Positions 61,242-64,000 of a DNA stretch of 64,000 bases are shown piece by piece (the stretch's first letter is position 1; the number at the start of each line of letters is the position of its first letter). A program made the position numbers and the translations under genes. The notes under the pieces are model-generated. The model saw only the letters and a list, made by a program, of their open reading frames with translations. It had not been told where the DNA came from and did no database searches. This stretch comes from Paraburkholderia saeva. GTDB lineage: Bacteria > Pseudomonadota > Gammaproteobacteria > Burkholderiales > Burkholderiaceae. The stretch spans positions 124,001-188,000 of the forward strand of contig NZ_CAJQZC010000006.1 of NCBI RefSeq assembly GCF_907164555.1, given 5' to 3'.

Positions 61242-62135
61242 TCAGTTGAAGGAACCGATGCGCTTGAGGCTGCTGAAGTTCATCCAGATGAAGAACGCAC
61301 GACCGACGATGTTCTTGTCCGGCGCGAAACCCCAATAACGACTGTCCGCACTGTTATCCCGGTTGTCGCCCATCATGAAGTAGTTGCCCGCCGGCACCTT
61401 GCAGACCACGCCCTGTGCGTTGTACGTGCAGTTGTCGCGATACGGATAATCTTCCGCGCCGATGATGAACGGCGGCACTGCCGGATTGTTCAAAATCGCG
61501 TTCTTGCGGCCGTCGAGATCTTCCTCGAACTGCTTCGCGTAGCCGATGCGCTCTTCGTCGAAGTAATCCGGCAGCGCCGTTTCGGGCACCGGCTTGCCGT
61601 TGATCGTGAGCTTCTTGTCCTGATAGGCGACAATGTCGCCCGGCACGCCGATCACGCGCTTGATGTAGTCGACCGATTCGTCTTTCGGATAACGGAACAC
61701 GACGACGTCACCACGTTCGAGCGGACGGCCCTGCGTGATCTTCGTGTTGGTAATCGGCAGACGGATACCGTAGTCGTACTTGTTCACCAGGATGAAATCA
61801 CCGACGAGCAACGTCGGCACCATCGAACCCGACGGAATCTTGAACGGCTCGACGACGAACGAGCGTACGACGAACACGACCAGAATCACCGGGAAAAAGC
61901 TGGCCGAATATTCGAGCCACCAGGGCTGGCGCAGCTTTTCGTCACGCAGACGCGCACGCGTTTGCGCGGCGTTTTCGTCGGCGAAACGCTCGCCGACGCG
62001 TGCCTGCTGGCGGTCGAACTCGGCGACCGCAGCCTCAGCGGCGCGGCGCCGTTGCGGGATGAAAACCAGTTTGTCTGCGACCCAGGCGATGCCCGTTACG
62101 ATGACGAGCACAAAAAGAATCAGCGCAAAATTCAT
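61242..62135 (-). CDS. lepB: Signal peptidase I
   Basis: A 297-residue inner-membrane protease that cuts Sec and Tat signal peptides. Catalytic Ser104 lies in IPSGSMVPTL, Lys159 in DYIKRVIGVPGD. One transmembrane segment at the start and another near residue 80. It follows lepA by 18 bp. Confidence 0.96.
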   Translation of the reverse strand: MNFALILFVLVIVTGIAWVADKLVFIPQRRRAAEAAVAEFDRQQARVGERFADENAAQTRARLRDEKLRQPWWLEYSASFFPVILVVFVVRSFVVEPFKIPSGSMVPTLLVGDFILVNKYDYGIRLPITNTKITQGRPLERGDVVVFRYPKDESVDYIKRVIGVPGDIVAYQDKKLTINGKPVPETALPDYFDEERIGYAKQFEEDLDGRKNAILNNPAVPPFIIGAEDYPYRDNCTYNAQGVVCKVPAGNYFMMGDNRDNSADSRYWGFAPDKNIVGRAFFIWMNFSSLKRIGSFN

Positions 62136-62153
62136 GGGGTTCCGTTTCTTCTC

Positions 62154-63947
62154 TTATTTGTCTTCGACGCGCAGGATTGCGAGGAAAGCCTCTTGCGGGA
62201 TTTCCACCGACCCGACCTGCTTCATCCGCTTCTTGCCGGCCTTCTGCTTTTCCAGCAGCTTCTTCTTGCGCGAGATGTCGCCACCGTAGCACTTCGCCAG
62301 CACGTTCTTGCGCAGCGCCTTGATGTTCTCACGCGCGATGATGTTCGCGCCGATCGTGGCCTGAATGGCCACGTCGTACATCTGGCGCGGAATCAGTTCA
62401 CGCATCTTGGACGCGACTTCGCGACCGCGGTACTGGCTCTGCGAACGGTGAACGATCACCGACAGCGCGTCGACCTTGTCGCCATTGATCAGCATATCGA
62501 CTTTAACGACATCGGCCGCGCGATATTCCTTGAACTCGTAGTCCATCGACGCGTAGCCGCGCGACGTCGACTTCAACCGGTCGAAGAAATCGAGCACGAT
62601 TTCGCCCATCGGAATTTCGTACGTCAGCTGAACCTGGCGACCGTGATACTGCATGTTGATCTGGTTGCCGCGCTTCGTGGTGCAAAGCGTGATGACCGAA
62701 CCGACGTATTCCTGCGGCATGTACAGATTCACTGTGACGATCGGCTCGCGGACTTCCTCGATCCGCGACGGATCCGGCATTTTCGCCGGATTCTCGACCA
62801 TGATGACCGTGCCGTCGCGCTGCAGGACTTCATACACGACCGTAGGCGCCGTGGTGATGAGGTCCATGTCGAACTCGCGCTCGAGCCGCTCCTGGACGAT
62901 CTCCATGTGCAGCAACCCAAGGAAGCCGCAACGAAAACCAAAGCCAAGCGCCTGCGACACTTCCGGCTCGTACTGCAGCGAAGCGTCGTTCAGCTTCAGC
63001 TTTTCGAGCGATTCGCGCAGCGCGTCGTACTGGTTTGCCTCGACCGGATAGAGGCCGGCGAACACCTGCGGCTTTACTTCCTTGAAGCCCGGCAGCGGTT
63101 CGGGTGCGGGACGGTTCACGAGCGTGACGGTGTCGCCCACTTTCGCGGCCGGCAATTCCTTGATGCCGGCGATGATGAAGCCTACCTGTCCCGCCGACAG
63201 CACATCGAGATTCTTCGACTTCGGCGTGAACACGCCGATGTGCTCGACCGGATATTGCGCGCCGGTTGCCATCATGCGAATGCGGTCTTTCGGGCGCAGC
63301 GTGCCGTTCACGATGCGCACCAGCATCACGACGCCGACGTAGTTGTCGAACCACGAATCGATGATCAGCGCCTGCAGCGGCGCTTCGGTGTCGCCCTTTG
63401 GCGGCGGCACTTTCGCGATCAGCGCTTCGAGCACGTCTTCAACGCCGAGGCCGGTCTTCGCGCTGCAATGCGTGGCGTCGGTCGCGTCGATGCCGATGAC
63501 GTCTTCAATTTCCTCGATTGCGCTTTCCGGATTGGCCGCAGGCAGGTCGATCTTGTTCAGCACCGGCACAACTTCGACGCCGAGTTCGATGGCCGTGTAG
63601 CAGTTCGCGACCGTTTGCGCCTCGACGCCCTGACTGGCGTCGACAACGAGCAGCGCGCCTTCGCACGCCGACAGCGAGCGGCTGACTTCGTACGAGAAGT
63701 CGACGTGCCCCGGCGTATCGATCATGTTGAGGTTGTACACCTTGCCATCGCGCGCGCGATAGGAGAGCGCCGCCGTCTGCGCCTTGATGGTGATGCCGCG
63801 CTCACGCTCGAGATCCATCGAGTCGAGCACCTGCGATTCCATTTCGCGGTCGGACAGACCGCCACACAGCTGGATGATGCGATCGGCGAGCGTCGACTTG
63901 CCATGGTCGATGTGCGCAATGATCGAGAAATTACGAATATGATCCAT
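62154..63947 (-). CDS. lepA: Elongation factor 4 (LepA)
   Basis: A 597-residue ribosomal GTPase with [13 protein letters not shown] (G1), [12 protein letters not shown] (G3) and the LepA-specific C-terminal domain ([16 protein letters not shown] and the [15 protein letters not shown] tail). It is first in the lepA-lepB operon here. Confidence 0.96.
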   Translation of the reverse strand: MDHIRNFSIIAHIDHGKSTLADRIIQLCGGLSDREMESQVLDSMDLERERGITIKAQTAALSYRARDGKVYNLNMIDTPGHVDFSYEVSRSLSACEGALLVVDASQGVEAQTVANCYTAIELGVEVVPVLNKIDLPAANPESAIEEIEDVIGIDATDATHCSAKTGLGVEDVLEALIAKVPPPKGDTEAPLQALIIDSWFDNYVGVVMLVRIVNGTLRPKDRIRMMATGAQYPVEHIGVFTPKSKNLDVLSAGQVGFIIAGIKELPAAKVGDTVTLVNRPAPEPLPGFKEVKPQVFAGLYPVEANQYDALRESLEKLKLNDASLQYEPEVSQALGFGFRCGFLGLLHMEIVQERLEREFDMDLITTAPTVVYEVLQRDGTVIMVENPAKMPDPSRIEEVREPIVTVNLYMPQEYVGSVITLCTTKRGNQINMQYHGRQVQLTYEIPMGEIVLDFFDRLKSTSRGYASMDYEFKEYRAADVVKVDMLINGDKVDALSVIVHRSQSQYRGREVASKMRELIPRQMYDVAIQATIGANIIARENIKALRKNVLAKCYGGDISRKKKLLEKQKAGKKRMKQVGSVEIPQEAFLAILRVEDK

Positions 63948-63965
63948 TCAGTACCGATCAAGCGA

Positions 63966-64000
63966 AAAAGGCGCGCTCGGACGATTGCGGAGCACGCCTT
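63966..64000 (-). terminator. Probable terminator of the gene upstream of lepA (cut by window edge)
   Basis: On the minus strand AAGGCGTGCTC pairs with GAGCGCGCCTT and is followed by TTTT. It would end the gene lying beyond the window, often a DegP/MucD-type protease at this place. Confidence 0.5.

Overview
The window looks like a chromosomal segment of a Burkholderia-type betaproteobacterium (Burkholderia, Paraburkholderia or Caballeronia; I cannot choose between them). The evidence is high GC coding sequence, the gene order lepA-lepB-rnc-era-recO-pdxJ-acpS-nagZ, the uvrC-pgsA-tRNA order, the earP/efp pair with an arginine at EF-P position 32, and a Sco/PCuAC/CtaG copper-delivery cluster. 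A complete-looking prophage of about 40 kb interrupts the chromosome.

Left host part (1-8055): the end of an ABC exporter, trehalose synthesis (otsB-otsA), copper delivery to cytochrome oxidase (Sco, PCuAC, CtaG), an ElaA-type acetyltransferase, a PRC-barrel protein and a DUF2252 protein.

Prophage (about 8116-48193): it is integrated in the 3' end of tRNA-Cys(GCA). A 60-bp direct repeat marks attL (8056-8115) and attR (48194-48253), and the integrase sits beside attR. The layout is lambda-like. A Cro-like gene and a repressor diverge at 38856-38971. A leftward operon carries a CII-like protein, a TOPRIM/FtsK-gamma/helicase fusion and a Q-like zinc protein, then HK97-type head genes and a Mu-like contractile tail, and ends in tail fibre and lysis genes. 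A rightward early operon (40032-44572) carries small unknown genes, a ParB/KorB-like protein and an excisionase-like protein. Cargo genes lie at both ends: a GvpU-like gene and an adenine methylase on the left, and an unrecognised three-gene module on the right.

The most striking system is a tail-fibre shufflon. An Rci-like tyrosine recombinase (12625-13635) lies beside a fibre gene (14498-15331). Next to that gene are two silent, oppositely oriented alternative C-terminal cassettes (13987-14214 and 14224-14496). All three C-termini begin at the same 16-bp site, in the same reading phase, and end in PRIH(V/I). Inversion would swap the receptor-binding tip of the fibre. A second candidate system is a set of five perfect 13-bp palindromes, CAAAGTSACTTTG, spread through the prophage. 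Their form matches KorB-type operators, and the phage encodes a ParB/KorB-like protein.

Right host part (48199-64000): tRNA-Cys and two tRNA-Gly, pgsA, uvrC, earP and efp, then a CsbD-family stress gene with a good sigma-54 promoter. An NtrC-type activator follows, with an unusual GAFNGA loop. The block ends with nagZ-acpS-pdxJ-recO-era-rnc and lepB-lepA.
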